A stretch of DNA of 64,000 nucleotides, from assembly GCF_000510725.1 (NCBI RefSeq), contig NZ_AZNZ01000002.1:372001-436000 (forward strand), read 5' to 3'. Under the pieces are notes generated by a model. That model had not been told where the DNA came from. It searched no databases and was given only the letters and a program-made list of their open reading frames with translations. A program made the position numbers and the translations under genes. This DNA comes from Pseudoxanthomonas sp. J31 (lineage in GTDB: Bacteria > Pseudomonadota > Gammaproteobacteria > Xanthomonadales > Xanthomonadaceae). Numbering within the stretch: position 1 is the first letter of the stretch; each line of letters starts with the position of its first letter. This document shows positions 63,641-64,000 of the stretch, in pieces.

Positions 63641-64000
63641 ATGGCAGTCAAGTTCCTGGGCCAGTTCCTGCTGGAACGCGGCCTGATCACGCCGCAGCAG
63701 CTGCTGGCGGCCACCGAGGCGCAGCGCGCCTCCAATCCCCTGCTGGGCGAACTGGCCGTGCGCCAGGGCCTGCTGACCGAGGCGCAGGCGCGCCGCATCA
63801 ACGAGCGCCAGCGCGCCGAGGACCGGCGCTTCGGCGACATCGCCATCGAGCTGGGCCTGCTCGACGCGCGGGAGGTCGAGGCGCTGCTGTCGGCGCAGAA
63901 GGCCGGGCGCAAGCTGTTCGGCCAGGTCCTGGTCGAACAGGGCGTGCTCGACGCCGAGACCCTGGAGCAGGCGCTGGCCGAACACCACGCCGAGCAGCAG
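63641..64000 (+). CDS. Tandem MshEN/GspE_N-like repeat protein (3' end outside window)
   Basis: The frame from ATG 63641 (GGAG eight bases before) is open to the window end, 120 codons. It consists of four repeats of about 25 residues with the pattern LGxxLxxxGLIxxxxLxxxxxxQ: FLGQFLLERGLITPQQLL, LLGELAVRQGLLTEAQAR, RFGDIAIELGLLDAREVE and LFGQVLVEQGVLDAETLE. This is the unit of the GspE N-terminal/MshEN domain, which binds cyclic-di-GMP in MshE. What follows is unknown. It pairs with a CheY-like regulator and may join phosphorelay and cyclic-di-GMP input. Confidence 0.8.
   Translation, partial: MAVKFLGQFLLERGLITPQQLLAATEAQRASNPLLGELAVRQGLLTEAQARRINERQRAEDRRFGDIAIELGLLDAREVEALLSAQKAGRKLFGQVLVEQGVLDAETLEQALAEHHAEQQ

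Overview
The window is one continuous stretch of high-G+C chromosome with strong G/C preference at third codon positions. Gene order points to a gammaproteobacterium of the Xanthomonadaceae/Lysobacteraceae (Lysobacter- or Luteimonas-like). The markers are phoR-ppk1-ppx, pyrB-ruvX-yqgE, pilU-pilT next to yggS-proC-DUF4426, and a DUF3247 gene. This placement is inferred from synteny and protein likeness, not from a search. I found no rRNA, tRNA, insertion sequence, prophage or CRISPR array.

Layout. 1-4.2 kb: end of phoR, then polyphosphate kinase and exopolyphosphatase. 4.3-10.5 kb: a von Willebrand lipoprotein, pyrB-ruvX-yqgE, a 3-methyladenine glycosylase, a DUF72 protein and a YitT membrane protein. 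10.7-16.7 kb: the type IV pilus retraction ATPases pilU and pilT, the divergent set yggS-proC-DUF4426, a small secreted protein and a pirin. 16.8-28.7 kb: a large polyamine locus. Eight genes run leftward (puuD-puuA-spuC-two potF-potG-potH-potI); a second glutamine-synthetase-like gene and an FAD oxidase run rightward. 28.8-31.2 kb: a REC-REC-GGDEF diguanylate cyclase and two tandem hemerythrins. 31.2-46.3 kb: transporters (MHS-family MFS, RND adaptor plus pump, a YbjJ-like MFS, a SemiSWEET-like protein), an aldo/keto reductase and small hypothetical genes, a HAD phosphatase, an AsmA-like protein, exonuclease III and an M23-like protein. 46.5-54.6 kb: a second DUF72 protein, dapA, a lipocalin, an OBAP-family lipoprotein, ohr, a RibD-C-like reductase and a broken PAS-GAF-GGDEF-EAL gene. 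55.0-61.6 kb: a second polyamine/beta-alanine locus (puuC, puuR, bauA, ald, mmsA). 61.8-64.0 kb: a DUF445 protein, then a CheY-like regulator followed by a protein of four MshEN-like repeats that runs off the window.

How the genes fit together. The two polyamine loci, about 30 kb apart, encode uptake (PotFGHI), the gamma-glutamylated putrescine route to GABA (PuuA, PuuB/SpuC, PuuC, PuuD) and a beta-alanine route to acetyl-CoA (BauA, MmsA, with alanine dehydrogenase regenerating pyruvate). A PuuR-like repressor sits in the second locus. The same 18-bp motif, with GTT and AAC ends, lies in the divergent promoter regions of both loci, so one regulon is likely.

Second theme: cyclic-di-GMP and motility. 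A flagellar sigma-28 type promoter can be read upstream of the REC-REC-GGDEF cyclase, and another upstream of the CheY-like/MshEN-repeat pair. The two hemerythrins each carry a perfect FNR-type box at the spacing expected for activation under low oxygen. The one clear gene decay is a PAS-PAS-GAF-GGDEF-EAL gene that has lost nearly all of its EAL domain through an out-of-frame deletion.
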